Under the pieces are notes generated by a model. That model did no database searches. It worked only from the letters and a program-made list of their open reading frames with translations, and had not been told where the DNA came from. This document shows, in pieces, positions 1 to 7,857 of a DNA stretch of 42,947 nt. The position numbers were made by a program, and so were the translations under genes. How positions within the stretch are numbered: the first letter of the stretch is position 1; each line of letters begins with the position of its first letter. This DNA comes from an uncultured Bacilli bacterium (GTDB taxonomy: Bacteria > Bacillota_I > Bacilli_A > RF39 > UBA660): assembly GCA_934090935.1 (NCBI GenBank), contig CAKOKD010000010.1, positions 1 to 42,947 of the forward strand, written 5' to 3'.

Positions 1-131
1 TTGCTTCTCAAGAAATTATTTAAGCATAATTTTTTTATATTTCAAAACTACAAAATTTTAAATTTGGAGGCTCAGATTTTTAATATCTGTATCGATTTAT
101 ATGCAAATCGTTAAAATCTGTCAAAAAAAAG

Positions 132-160
132 CTACCAATTTTTAAGTTTGGTAGTTTTAA
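132..160. terminator. Hairpin, possible bidirectional terminator
   Basis: CTACCAA (132-138) pairs with TTGGTAG (148-154). The stem is preceded by an A-run and followed by TTTT, so it could end transcription in either direction. No gene on the left is visible to assign it to. Confidence 0.5.
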
Positions 161-169
161 CACTTTTTT

Positions 170-200
170 TATAAAAAAAAGAGTATTGAATAATCAATAC
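170..200 (-). terminator. Rho-independent terminator-like hairpin
   Basis: GTATTGA (183-189) pairs with TCAATAC (194-200) across an ATAA loop. On the minus strand the stem is followed by TC and a run of eight T. It may be a second stop signal downstream of the zinc-ribbon operon, after the hairpin at 310-335. Confidence 0.5.
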
Positions 201-203
201 CCT

Positions 204-285
204 AAGCAAATTAAGTAAAATCTTAAATGCTTTAATATCGGAAGTATAAATCACCTATTTAATCACTTCCTGATATTATTATGTG
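204..285. repeat. Two-hairpin intergenic repeat, copy 1
   Basis: This shares CTTAAATGCTT, CGGAAGT and the 16-mer ACTTCCTGATATTATT with 26866-26937, in the same order. Here AATATC-GGAAGT (234-245) pairs with ACTTCC-T-GATATT (265-277), leaving one bulged T. Both copies lie downstream of minus-strand genes. This could be a small dispersed repeat family or a structured 3' element; the function is unknown. Confidence 0.5.
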
Positions 286-309
286 TCATTCTTTACAAAT
301 TATATGCAT

Positions 310-335
310 AAAAAAAGCGTTTATAAAAACGCTTT
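310..335 (-). terminator. Rho-independent terminator of the zinc-ribbon operon
   Basis: A 9-bp perfect stem, AAAGCGTTT (314-322) with AAACGCTTT (327-335), has an ATAA loop and a T-run on the minus strand. It lies about 40 bp past the stop of the minus-strand gene ending at 376. Confidence 0.8.
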
Positions 336-375
336 ATTCAACAGTTAAAATTGAACTGCTATCAGTAACATCTGC

Positions 376-1776
376 TTAACTAGTAATATATTGTGAAATA
401 AATATTCCAAGTTTTCCAAATTTAGATACTTTTTCATAGATTGAAGCAATATCTTCTTGGCTCATATTTTCAACATTAACAGCATCTTTAAGATCAATTT
501 TTTCTACATTTGGATTAACATCTTCACTTACTTTTATTTCAGCATCTATTGTATAAGCTTGATTTTCTACATAAATACTCATATTTACTTTAGCGCTTCC
601 ATCTTTTGTTTTAGCATTCTTCTTGCTAGTTAAAGCAATGCTACCTTCACCAACAGTTTTTCCATCTTGAACTAACTTAAATGAAATATTGTCATCTTTG
701 ATTTTAAGGTCTACAGAATCACTTATAACATTTAATTCAACCAATTTATTACCTACTAAATTAGTTACAAACTCAATATATCCGGATTCATTATCGATTA
801 ATTCGATGTTTTCATCGTTTTCTAATTCAGATTTTAATGATTTTACATCTTTTCCAGTTGCTTTAGAAACCTCACTTAAGAATTTATCATTGTTTAGAAT
901 TGATTTCTTAGCTGCATCAGTTATTTTCTTTTGATTATCCTTAGTAAGTTTTATAGTAACTACATTATCATTTTTTCTCATCTTTTGAGTTTTATCTGCA
1001 GAAGTTAAACCTTCTTTAATTGCATCTTTTACTCCACTTACTAAAACACTGTAGTCGATATCGTTTTGTTCAACTGTATCAAATATTTCACTCATTCCAT
1101 CGATCTTAGTATAAACATATTTATCATAGAAATTTGAAAACAATGCATAAACATTTGATTCTGTTAAAGTCATATTTACCTTTAAAGGTTCATCTAATAA
1201 GTCCATTCCGACATTTAATTTATTCAATGTAATATCCATATTTATCAATCTGCTTAGTAGATCAATACCATATTTTAAGGACGCTGAAGCACTATAGGAT
1301 GTATTTCCTACTGATACACGTCCATCAATATCAAGTACTCCACTTGATTTTTCAATCTTTTCATTTGCAACATTGATGCTTTCAAAACCTTTATTTATTA
1401 CATTATTTATACGCTTATCTGCGCTTTTATAAAGCATACTATAGCCGATTACTCCAAGAATTGCTAAAACTACAATTAATATTCCTATAACAATACCAAT
1501 TATTAAGCCAGTCTTTTTCTTTTTAACTGGTTGTTCTACTGTAGGCATAACGTTATTAGTGTTCACAACTGGTTGTTCACCTGTTGCATCCATAACATAA
1601 CTTGCTTCCTCTCTCTTTTCAGAACTTTCTAAATTAGTATCCTCTTTTTGAGATTCAACACTACTTTCTTTTAAAATATTTTCGTTTTCAACATGTTCAC
1701 TTTCTATCTCTTTTCCACAAAATGGACACATTGTTGAGCCGTTTGGAATTTCATTTCCACACGAATTACATTTCAT
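376..1776 (-). CDS. Zinc-ribbon, single-pass membrane protein (first paralogue)
   Basis: This 466-aa protein starts with a zinc ribbon (Cys3, Cys6, Cys17, Cys20). A charged linker follows, then one membrane helix at about residues 90-115 and a large, probably extracytoplasmic domain of about 350 residues rich in Lys, Asp and Asn. It has the same architecture as the next upstream gene (1835-3295), and the two probably form one operon with a 58-bp gap. The start has a good site (GGAAGGGAAG). I recognise only the zinc-ribbon/TM layout, not a function; envelope sensing or regulation is plausible but unproven. Confidence 0.8.
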   Translation of the reverse strand: MKCNSCGNEIPNGSTMCPFCGKEIESEHVENENILKESSVESQKEDTNLESSEKREEASYVMDATGEQPVVNTNNVMPTVEQPVKKKKTGLIIGIVIGILIVVLAILGVIGYSMLYKSADKRINNVINKGFESINVANEKIEKSSGVLDIDGRVSVGNTSYSASASLKYGIDLLSRLINMDITLNKLNVGMDLLDEPLKVNMTLTESNVYALFSNFYDKYVYTKIDGMSEIFDTVEQNDIDYSVLVSGVKDAIKEGLTSADKTQKMRKNDNVVTIKLTKDNQKKITDAAKKSILNNDKFLSEVSKATGKDVKSLKSELENDENIELIDNESGYIEFVTNLVGNKLVELNVISDSVDLKIKDDNISFKLVQDGKTVGEGSIALTSKKNAKTKDGSAKVNMSIYVENQAYTIDAEIKVSEDVNPNVEKIDLKDAVNVENMSQEDIASIYEKVSKFGKLGIFISQYITS

Positions 1777-1834
1777 ATAAACTTCCCTTCCTATTTTTAA
1801 CCTATATTAAATATATACTATTTCTATTCCTTTT

Positions 1835-3295
1835 TCAATCACTTTTTTTAACATCTTCATATTTACAAGTAATCATTCCACCATTATAAGCACAAGAACA
1901 CGTTTTATTTCCATTATCACAAACACATTCTAAGTTTTCATTACAACGTTTATCAAAGAATGAAAAAAGTTTTACAATCGTATCCTTTATGTCTTCTTTA
2001 TAATAAGACATATTATCACCTATTTGATTTATCTCTTCATCAGTTAGTTCATCAACAGACTTATATGTTTCAACATCGGCTTTTTTCAATTTTGGTTTTT
2101 CATTTGCCATAAGTTTTAAAGTAATAACGCCACTTTTCTCTCCATAATTATAATTAACCTCAATAGTTTTATTGGTAATATTTTGAACTTGACGACTAAC
2201 ACTTGTAAAATCAAAACTCAATTTTTCTTCACCATCTTTATAATATTTAAAATAATACTTGGTATCCCCTATATCGAAATTAAACATATGCTCATTATAT
2301 TTTAAACTTATTCGATATATTTTTTTACCACTATAATAAAGAGCTAACTTATTAACCGTTTCATTATCAGTATTGTATTTATACTCCATTGTTTTCTTAT
2401 AGTTTTCTAAAGTTTCACGAATTTCACTTTCTGATGATGAATTAATTCTTGCAAATTCATTGATAAAATTTGAATTATCAAGAAGATTTTCATAAAACTT
2501 TTGAAAGAAAAGACGCATATTTTGGTTATTAAAGTTAAATTCCAATACATCAGTTCTTATATTATCTCCACGATAGTTTATCTCTTCAGAACCCTTTGTA
2601 TAATTAACTACTTTTAATCCTTCATTTATAGCATCACGAACTCCATCCATAATAGAATTCATTTCATACTTTTTAGTCTTTAAAAATCCTAAATTATCTT
2701 TAATTGGAAACAAAATAAATTCATCGTTATAAAACTCTTTAGACTTAAAATAGATGTTATTTAACTCTCCATATAAAGTATATGTAAATTCTTTATTTTC
2801 AAATACAATTTGGCCTTCATCCTCTTTAGGATCACGCATATGCCCATCTAAATAGATGTTTCTACTTTTAAGATCAAATGAATAAGAACCTTCAAATTTA
2901 GTTTTATAGTCACTTAAATCAAGTTCCAAAGAATATTCTCCACCTTTAGTCGATGATAAAAAGAAATTATCCATTATATATTCTTCTAATGTATCCACTA
3001 CACCAGTGAAGTATTTATAGCTCAAGTCTTTTTTTGGTCTAAAGACGCTTAATAAAAGCAATGAAAAAACTAGTATTACGACTAAAATCAATCCAACGGA
3101 CATAAAAACTACTTTTCTATTCTTAGGTTCACGTACATATGCTTTTATATCAAATTTTTCATCATTTGCATAAATATTATCGTTTATTGCACCAAAATCT
3201 GTTACTGACACAACTTCTATAGATGGATCATTTTTACAATAAGGACAAACTTTAGAAGTTTCAGGAATTGTTTGCTTACAATTTACACATTTCAT
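1835..3295 (-). CDS. Zinc-ribbon, single-pass membrane protein (second paralogue)
   Basis: This 486-aa protein has an N-terminal zinc ribbon (Cys3, Cys6, Cys17, Cys20), one membrane helix at about residues 62-85, and a long presumably external domain. Unlike its neighbour at 376-1776, it ends in a Cys-rich tail with six Cys that could form disulphides. Its first 21 codons, ribosome site and promoter lie inside a perfect tandem duplication (3233-3510), so a second copy of the start sits just upstream. The function is unknown; the layout resembles zinc-ribbon membrane proteins common in Firmicutes. Confidence 0.8.
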   Translation of the reverse strand: MKCVNCKQTIPETSKVCPYCKNDPSIEVVSVTDFGAINDNIYANDEKFDIKAYVREPKNRKVVFMSVGLILVVILVFSLLLLSVFRPKKDLSYKYFTGVVDTLEEYIMDNFFLSSTKGGEYSLELDLSDYKTKFEGSYSFDLKSRNIYLDGHMRDPKEDEGQIVFENKEFTYTLYGELNNIYFKSKEFYNDEFILFPIKDNLGFLKTKKYEMNSIMDGVRDAINEGLKVVNYTKGSEEINYRGDNIRTDVLEFNFNNQNMRLFFQKFYENLLDNSNFINEFARINSSSESEIRETLENYKKTMEYKYNTDNETVNKLALYYSGKKIYRISLKYNEHMFNFDIGDTKYYFKYYKDGEEKLSFDFTSVSRQVQNITNKTIEVNYNYGEKSGVITLKLMANEKPKLKKADVETYKSVDELTDEEINQIGDNMSYYKEDIKDTIVKLFSFFDKRCNENLECVCDNGNKTCSCAYNGGMITCKYEDVKKSD

Positions 3296-3371
3296 ATATT
3301 ACCCTCTTTACTATAAAACAATTATAAAATATTATATTCATATTTTCAAGGATATTATTGACTATATCAAA
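3233..3371. repeat. 139-bp perfect tandem duplication, copy 1
   Basis: This is identical to 3372-3510. It carries the first 21 codons, ribosome site and sigma-A promoter of the zinc-ribbon gene. The unit length (139) is not a multiple of three, so the two coding copies are in different frames. Confidence 0.97.
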
Positions 3372-3434
3372 TTTACAATAAGGACAAACTTTAGAAGTTT
3401 CAGGAATTGTTTGCTTACAATTTACACATTTCAT
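3276..3434 (-). CDS. 52-aa truncated zinc-ribbon ORF made by the duplication
   Basis: The duplicated start of the zinc-ribbon gene keeps its ribosome site (AGAGGG) and ATG. It encodes the complete 21-residue zinc ribbon (four Cys), then reads out of frame through the duplicated leader for 31 residues. It stops at 3276-3278, 17 nt inside the full-length gene. The overlap could couple translation of the intact gene to it, or the peptide could compete for ribosomes. It may be no more than a by-product. Confidence 0.45.
   Translation of the reverse strand: MKCVNCKQTIPETSKVCPYCKFDIVNNILENMNIIFYNCFIVKRVIYEMCKL
3321..3349 (-). promoter_or_regulatory. Sigma-A promoter of the zinc-ribbon operon (proximal copy)
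   Basis: On the minus strand, TTGAAA (3344-3349) and TATAAT (3321-3326) are separated by exactly 17 bp, followed by a ribosome site and the ATG at 3295. Confidence 0.75.
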
Positions 3435-3510
3435 ATATTACCCTCTTTACTATAAAACAATTATAAAATATTATATTCATATTTTCAAGGATATTATTGA
3501 CTATATCAAA
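3372..3510. repeat. 139-bp perfect tandem duplication, copy 2
   Basis: This is the second, upstream copy relative to the minus-strand zinc-ribbon gene. The absence of any mismatch means a recent event or an assembly artefact. Its right end supplies the -35 box of the divergent polymerase promoter. Confidence 0.97.
3460..3488 (-). promoter_or_regulatory. Duplicated sigma-A promoter (distal copy)
   Basis: This is the same TTGAAA-17-TATAAT pair, 139 bp upstream (3483-3488 and 3460-3465). If used, it would make a transcript that starts with the 52-aa ORF and continues into the intact gene. Confidence 0.65.
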
Positions 3511-3525
3511 CAAATGTTTTATATT
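3497..3525 (+). promoter_or_regulatory. Sigma-A promoter of the polymerase/yolD operon
   Basis: TTGACT (3497-3502), a 17-bp spacer and TATATT (3520-3525) precede the start at 3543. The -35 box lies in duplication copy 2; the spacer holds the SOS-like box. Confidence 0.7.
3507..3520. promoter_or_regulatory. Candidate LexA (SOS) box
   Basis: The 14-mer CAAACAAATGTTTT fits the Bacillus SOS consensus CGAACRNRYGTTYG at all but two positions. Its arms are AAAC and GTTT. It lies between the -35 and -10 boxes, where a repressor would block polymerase. SOS control is known for the UvrX/UmuC-YolD family, which supports the call. Confidence 0.6.
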
Positions 3526-3542
3526 ATAGTTGAGGGATAACT

Positions 3543-4805
3543 ATGGAAGAACTTAAAATGAAAAGAAATATTATGTGTATTGATTTAAAAAGTTTTTTTG
3601 CTTTTGTAGAATGCGTAGAACGTGGGCTTGATCCTTATACAACTCCTTTAATTGTTTGTAATCCTGAGCAAAAAGGTGCCATATCATTAGCTGTTACACC
3701 ATATTTAAAAAGTTTAGGGATTCCTGGTCGTGTAAGAGTTTATGATATACAAAAAAATATAAAATATATAAAAGTTCCTCCAAGAATGAGTCTTTATCAG
3801 AAAAAAAGCAAAGAAGTTATTGGAATATATTTAAAATATGTAGCTAAAGAAGACTTACACGTTTATTCCATTGATGAGTGTTTTTTAGACGTTACCAATT
3901 ATCTAAAAATGTATAATATGACTGATTATGAACTTGCTTTAACAATTTTAAAAGATATAAAAGACTCAACCGGTCTTGTTGGTACAGCTGGAATCGGACC
4001 AAATATGTTACTTGCTAAAATAAGCATGGATATTGAGGCAAAGCATACCAAAGATAACATTGCCAAATGGACATATGATGATGTTGAAACTAAGCTATGG
4101 AGTATTAAGCCTTTATCAAAAATGTGGGGAATTGGAGCTAATCTTGAAAAAAGACTTAACAGTATAAATATCTATTCTGTAAAGGAACTTGCACTTACAT
4201 CTAAAGAAAAACTTATAAAGGAATTTGGTATTTTAGGTGGTGACTTATATTATCGAGCTAATGGAATTGATTTAACCAAACTAAGTGATTTAAACGATTA
4301 TAAACCAAAAGAAAAAAGCATCAGCAACTCTCAAGTTTTATTTAAGGATTATTTTGACTTCAATATTGATATTATCATTTATGAAATAATTGATACTTTA
4401 TGTAGAAGGCTTAGAAAAGAAAAACTTCTTTGTGGTCTTGTAAGTTTAGGCATTACTTCTTCAAAAACTTCAAGTGGAAGTTTCCATCATTCTTTAAAAT
4501 TAAATGAGAGAACCGACAATGCAAACGAAATATTTAAGACAGCTATGTATATTTTTAACCATTATTACACAAAATTTCCAATAAGAAAGGTAGCCATCTC
4601 TTTTGGAAATTTGAGTCCGAATGATAAGATTCAGCTTGATATATTTGAAGATTATGAAGAAATTGAAAAAAGAAAGCAAATCGAAGAAACAATCGATGAA
4701 GTTAAAGAACGATTTGGTCCAAATTCAATTTTAAAAGCTTCAAGTTTATTAAGTGATTCAACAATTAAAGAAAGGAATGGTTTAATTGGTGGACACAAAG
4801 CATGA
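3543..4805 (+). CDS. Y-family translesion DNA polymerase (UvrX/UmuC-like)
   Basis: This 420-aa protein has the Y-family palm signatures: an IDLKSFFAFVEC block near the N-terminus (residues 13-24) and SIDECFLDV with the catalytic Asp-Glu pair. HhH and little-finger regions follow, and the length is typical. Such enzymes copy past DNA lesions at the cost of mutations. The partner yolD-like gene overlaps its stop (ATGA), as in Bacillus uvrX/yqjW operons. An SOS-like box in the promoter suggests induction by DNA damage. The start at 3543 has GAGGG seven bases upstream. It is closer to UvrX/YqjW than to DinB by this pairing, but the exact subfamily is not settled. Confidence 0.92.
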   Translation: MEELKMKRNIMCIDLKSFFAFVECVERGLDPYTTPLIVCNPEQKGAISLAVTPYLKSLGIPGRVRVYDIQKNIKYIKVPPRMSLYQKKSKEVIGIYLKYVAKEDLHVYSIDECFLDVTNYLKMYNMTDYELALTILKDIKDSTGLVGTAGIGPNMLLAKISMDIEAKHTKDNIAKWTYDDVETKLWSIKPLSKMWGIGANLEKRLNSINIYSVKELALTSKEKLIKEFGILGGDLYYRANGIDLTKLSDLNDYKPKEKSISNSQVLFKDYFDFNIDIIIYEIIDTLCRRLRKEKLLCGLVSLGITSSKTSSGSFHHSLKLNERTDNANEIFKTAMYIFNHYYTKFPIRKVAISFGNLSPNDKIQLDIFEDYEEIEKRKQIEETIDEVKERFGPNSILKASSLLSDSTIKERNGLIGGHKA

Positions 4806-5116
4806 ATCAAAATTCTTCTCACTGGATGCCATTCAATTCACTTTTTAATGGCAATGAAGAAAAAGAAAAAATTGTAGTTATAAATAAAAAGAAACCGGTT
4901 TTATCCGAAGAACAAATTGAGGCAATAGAAAATAAAATCATTGAAGCATTTACTGAACAAGTTCCAGTTACAATTACTCACTTTCGTAAATATGACTTTA
5001 TTGAATCAACTGGTATTATAACAAAAATAAATTCAGTTAAGAAAACGATTACTTTAAATGATAAAGAAATCATATATTTTATAAATATTATAAAAATTTT
5101 TATAAAAAACACTTGA
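4802..5116 (+). CDS. YolD-like protein
   Basis: This 104-aa soluble protein starts within the stop codon of the polymerase gene (ATGA overlap), so the two are probably co-translated. The order of an SH.MPF-like N-terminus, a helical EEQIEAIENKI region and a C-terminal beta-rich part reading GIITKINSVKKTITLNDKE matches the YolD family. That family is usually encoded with UmuC/UvrX polymerases and thought to support them like UmuD. Identification rests on the residue pattern and the conserved pairing. Confidence 0.8.
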   Translation: MNQNSSHWMPFNSLFNGNEEKEKIVVINKKKPVLSEEQIEAIENKIIEAFTEQVPVTITHFRKYDFIESTGIITKINSVKKTITLNDKEIIYFINIIKIFIKNT

Positions 5117-5141
5117 ATTTATATTTTCAATATGCTACAAT
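5113..5141 (+). promoter_or_regulatory. Sigma-A promoter of tRNA-Ala
   Basis: TTGAAT (5113-5118), 17 bp, TACAAT (5136-5141), with an extended TGC before the -10. The -35 overlaps the yolD stop codon; the tRNA starts 16 bp after the -10. Confidence 0.7.
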
Positions 5142-5156
5142 GATTTTGTTGCTGAT

Positions 5157-5233
5157 GGGGAATTAGCTCAGTTGGCTAGAGCACCACGCTTGCACCGTGG
5201 GGGTCAGGGGTTCGAGTCCCCTATTCTCCACCA
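5157..5233 (+). tRNA. tRNA-Ala (anticodon UGC)
   Basis: A full cloverleaf can be folded by eye: acceptor GGGGAAT with ATTCTCC, anticodon stem CCACG/CGTGG with loop CTTGCAC (TGC at 5191-5193), T arm AGGGG-TTCGAGT-CCCCT, and encoded CCA. The G3-U70 pair, the alanine identity element, is present. Confidence 0.97.
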
Positions 5234-5243
5234 TTAGTAAATT

Positions 5244-5267
5244 ACTCACATTATGTGAGTTTTTTTA
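5244..5267 (+). terminator. Rho-independent terminator after tRNA-Ala
   Basis: ACTCACA (5244-5250) pairs with TGTGAGT (5254-5260), followed by a T-run. Confidence 0.85.
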
Positions 5268-5329
5268 TTGTCTAAATCCCCTGACCTGATAAATTTTTAG
5301 CAAATAAAAAAGCAAATTTCTTCGTTTTT

Positions 5330-5716
5330 TTACTTTAAATCTTCATCTGAAAATGGGTATGGGCAAAGTTCTTTTACAGTTAAGCTTATTTCTTCTCCAT
5401 TTGGATTCATCGCGATTACTTTTTTATCTGGTTCAAAAAATTCACTTATGACTTGTCTACAAAGCATACACGAAAATCCGATTTTTTCATTATCACACAT
5501 AACATATAAAGTTTCAAAGTCATGCTTTTTATATCCAGCTGATATTGCTGATACGATTGCACTTCTTTCTGCACATATAGTAGCTCCATAACTAGCATTC
5601 TCAACATTTACTCCTCTAAATTCACGTCCATCCTTCATAACTACTATTGAAGCAACTCTGAAATGTGAATAAGGGCTGTAGGAACTATTTAATAATTCTT
5701 TTAGTTTGTCTTTCAT
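5330..5716 (-). CDS. cdd: Cytidine deaminase
   Basis: This 128-aa enzyme deaminates cytidine and deoxycytidine to uridine forms in pyrimidine salvage. The zinc site is clear: CAER gives the first Cys and the catalytic Glu, and CMLCRQ gives the second Cys pair. The usual Pro before this pair is Ser here, a mild deviation. Its length fits the small tetrameric class. I chose the ATG at 5716 because GGTGAT lies just upstream; an ATG four codons earlier lacks a ribosome site. It is probably monocistronic. Confidence 0.93.
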   Translation of the reverse strand: MKDKLKELLNSSYSPYSHFRVASIVVMKDGREFRGVNVENASYGATICAERSAIVSAISAGYKKHDFETLYVMCDNEKIGFSCMLCRQVISEFFEPDKKVIAMNPNGEEISLTVKELCPYPFSDEDLK

Positions 5717-5748
5717 ATTTATCACCATTTTTAATTTATCATAAAACG

Positions 5749-5774
5749 AAAAAAAGGTGAATAATTCTCACCTT
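5749..5774 (-). terminator. Terminator of the split surface gene
   Basis: AAGGTGA (5754-5760) pairs with TCACCTT (5768-5774), followed on the minus strand by a T-run. The stop codon of the upstream gene lies inside the stem. Confidence 0.8.
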
Positions 5775-7524
5775 AGTTTACACTTTTTCCATTTACATAT
5801 AATTTGTAACCATTGAAGTCGATGTTTTTATAGCTTGTATCTTCATCATCTAAACTTGTAACATAAGAATCCCCTGTCAATTTTATTTTAGAATTTTTAG
5901 ATAATTTTAATATTATAGATTTTGCTTCATTTGAAGAATTGATACTTCCTTCAAAACTTGAAGAATCACTTAATTCCATTGATAAAGTAGAAATCGGATC
6001 GACAACAATATTTCCAGTTACAGTTTGATTTTTTAAAGTAAGTGTTACGCTTCCACCGTTTTGTCCAGTTGTTCCCCAAGAATCTTTTTGAATTCTTAAG
6101 AAATTACCAGTAGAATCATTATTTAATATTGTATTGTTTTCTAAAGTGATTACTGCATCCGTATTAGTTACATATAATGTGTCTCCTTTATTAGTTGTTA
6201 TTGTACTATTTTTAGCAGTAAACTTACTAGTTCCAGTATCGGCATCTCCACTCATAGATTGATATAGAAAGATGTTTTTATATGTTGTGGATTGACCATT
6301 TAATTTATTGTTTGTATCAAGCAAGGTAACGTTTTCAAGAGTAACAGAATTCTTTCCTTCGATAACTACGCCTTCTGAAGAAGCAGCCTATAAAGTTGCA
6401 TCTTTTACCATGATATCTGCAGTTGAATATATGCTCGGAGATCCAACTCCTGTTGTTTTATAAGTTCCTTTGGAAACTACTATATTTCCTCCGCCTTTGT
6501 CGGAACGGATTGCAGCACTTGAAGTACCACTTGTTTCAATTGTTAAATCGTTTGCAGTGATACTTCCTCCACCAGCAACCATAATTCCTCCAGAGGAATC
6601 TGCAGATGTTTTAATAGAAGAAGCAGAAATATTTATCTTAGATGAACCGTATGAAAATACTCCGTTTGCTCCGGTTGCAGATGTATTAACTGAACTATTT
6701 GAGATAGTCACATCAGCATTATCTTTAGCAAGAACGCCCGAATTGTTTCCATAGAAACTTGATTCATCTCCTGTTTTTGCATCCCCAGTTTTTGTTACAG
6801 TCACATTATCCATTGAAACACTTGCATCATCACTTATTAAAATCGCATTTTCTGAAGCTGTTGATGATGTATAAGTTTCATCGCTTATAGTTTTATCTCC
6901 ACTTATCTCGTTTGAACTTGAATAACTTGGAGTTTTATTGTTCATGGATCCATTCATATTTCCATTATTTGGTTGATTATTTTGAGATTTTGTCCCGTTA
7001 AACCATATGCTTGTAAAGGATAAAACCGCTGTAATAATAATCGTTAATAAAACAAATATAATCGTTTTATCTGCAACTCCAAATGTTTCTTTAAATGTTT
7101 TAGCATTAAAGTTTGATATTATTAAATAGCCAATATTAATTGCGACTAATAACGATAAAGATATAACTATGACATAAAACCATACTTTATTATTGCTTGT
7201 TTGATGGATATCCTCAGACATTTTCATAGATTGATTGCTTTCCATATCGTTATTTTCTCCTTCTGGTTTTTCTGGAGGTGTACTCATATCAGAGTCATTA
7301 TCCAGTTTTTCTGGTGGTGTGTTATCTTTACTTTCTCCTTTTGGTTTTTCTGGTGGTGTATTGTTACCTGATCCCATATCACCATTTTCTTGCATATTTG
7401 GTGGAGTTCCTCCAGACATATTATTTAAGTTATCCTTGTTGAAATAAATACTTGCAAATATAATTCCGCTTATACTTGCCAATGTGATAATAATCATCAC
7501 AACATTTTTTAAAATTCTTTTCAT
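5773..7524 (-). pseudogene. Surface beta-helix-like protein interrupted by an in-frame TAG
   Basis: Two open stretches (7524-6388 and the segment ending at 5773) are in the same frame, separated by one TAG at 6388-6390. Read through, the protein is about 583 codons. It has a membrane helix at about 7-27, a Pro/Glu-rich repeat linker (PPEKP units, about 40-95), two more helices at about 115-137 and 152-174, then Ser/Thr/Asn-rich repeats typical of right-handed beta-helix or carbohydrate-binding surface proteins. The repeat pattern continues smoothly across the TAG, so a recent nonsense mutation is the simplest reading. TAG ends other genes here (for example at 19245-19247 and 35441-35443), so general recoding is unlikely. 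Readthrough or a sequencing error are alternatives. Confidence 0.8.
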
Positions 7525-7641
7525 TTCTCTTTCTTTCTAATTATATTAAAACATGCTTATATGAAAAAAATATGAAGAATTATAATTTTTTTCTTTCAAA
7601 ATTTTTCCTAATAAGCTATAATTGTATTATAGAGGTAGCGT

Positions 7642-7857
7642 ATGAAGATAGACGATTTTAAAAACAAATATTTTTTTATAGGATTGATAACAGGTTTGAT
7701 CCCCTATACTATATTGCTTTCCATTATTTCTTCTGATGATAAAGTATCATCTACGTTTAAACTTATGCTTATAATATCCGCGATTATCACCTCATTTATA
7801 AATGGTTTTATATTGAGATACAACGCATTATTGAAATTTAAAAGAAGCCTTAATTGA
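7642..7857 (+). CDS. Small two-helix membrane protein, unknown
   Basis: This 71-aa protein has two hydrophobic segments (about 11-29 and 38-58) with short charged ends, and a good ribosome site (AGAGGTAG) before the ATG. It overlaps by 8 bp, tail to tail, the glycosyltransferase gene ending at 7850. I do not recognise the family; a polysaccharide-related role is only a guess from position. Confidence 0.6.
   Translation: MKIDDFKNKYFFIGLITGLIPYTILLSIISSDDKVSSTFKLMLIISAIITSFINGFILRYNALLKFKRSLN

Larger units (their letters stand above)
1..375. other. Non-coding region with several hairpins
   Basis: I see no convincing gene here. The stretch holds a nested inverted repeat (CAGATTTT at 73-80 with AAAATCTG at 113-120, enclosing CGATTT at 93-98 with AAATCG at 105-110), a hairpin at 132-154, and the terminator and repeat elements listed separately. 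The nested repeat could be a structured RNA or just the end of a transcript entering from the left; nothing in the sequence decides. Confidence 0.5.

Noticed and set aside
6388..6390. TAG recoded as a sense codon genome-wide
   Set aside because: Several genes in the window end with TAG (19245-19247, 34615-34617, 35441-35443), and reading through them would not extend a recognisable protein.
6470..6754. Plus-strand ORFs inside the surface gene, mutS, proS, lon and others
   Set aside because: They are antisense shadows of strongly supported genes, with no ribosome sites or recognisable domains.
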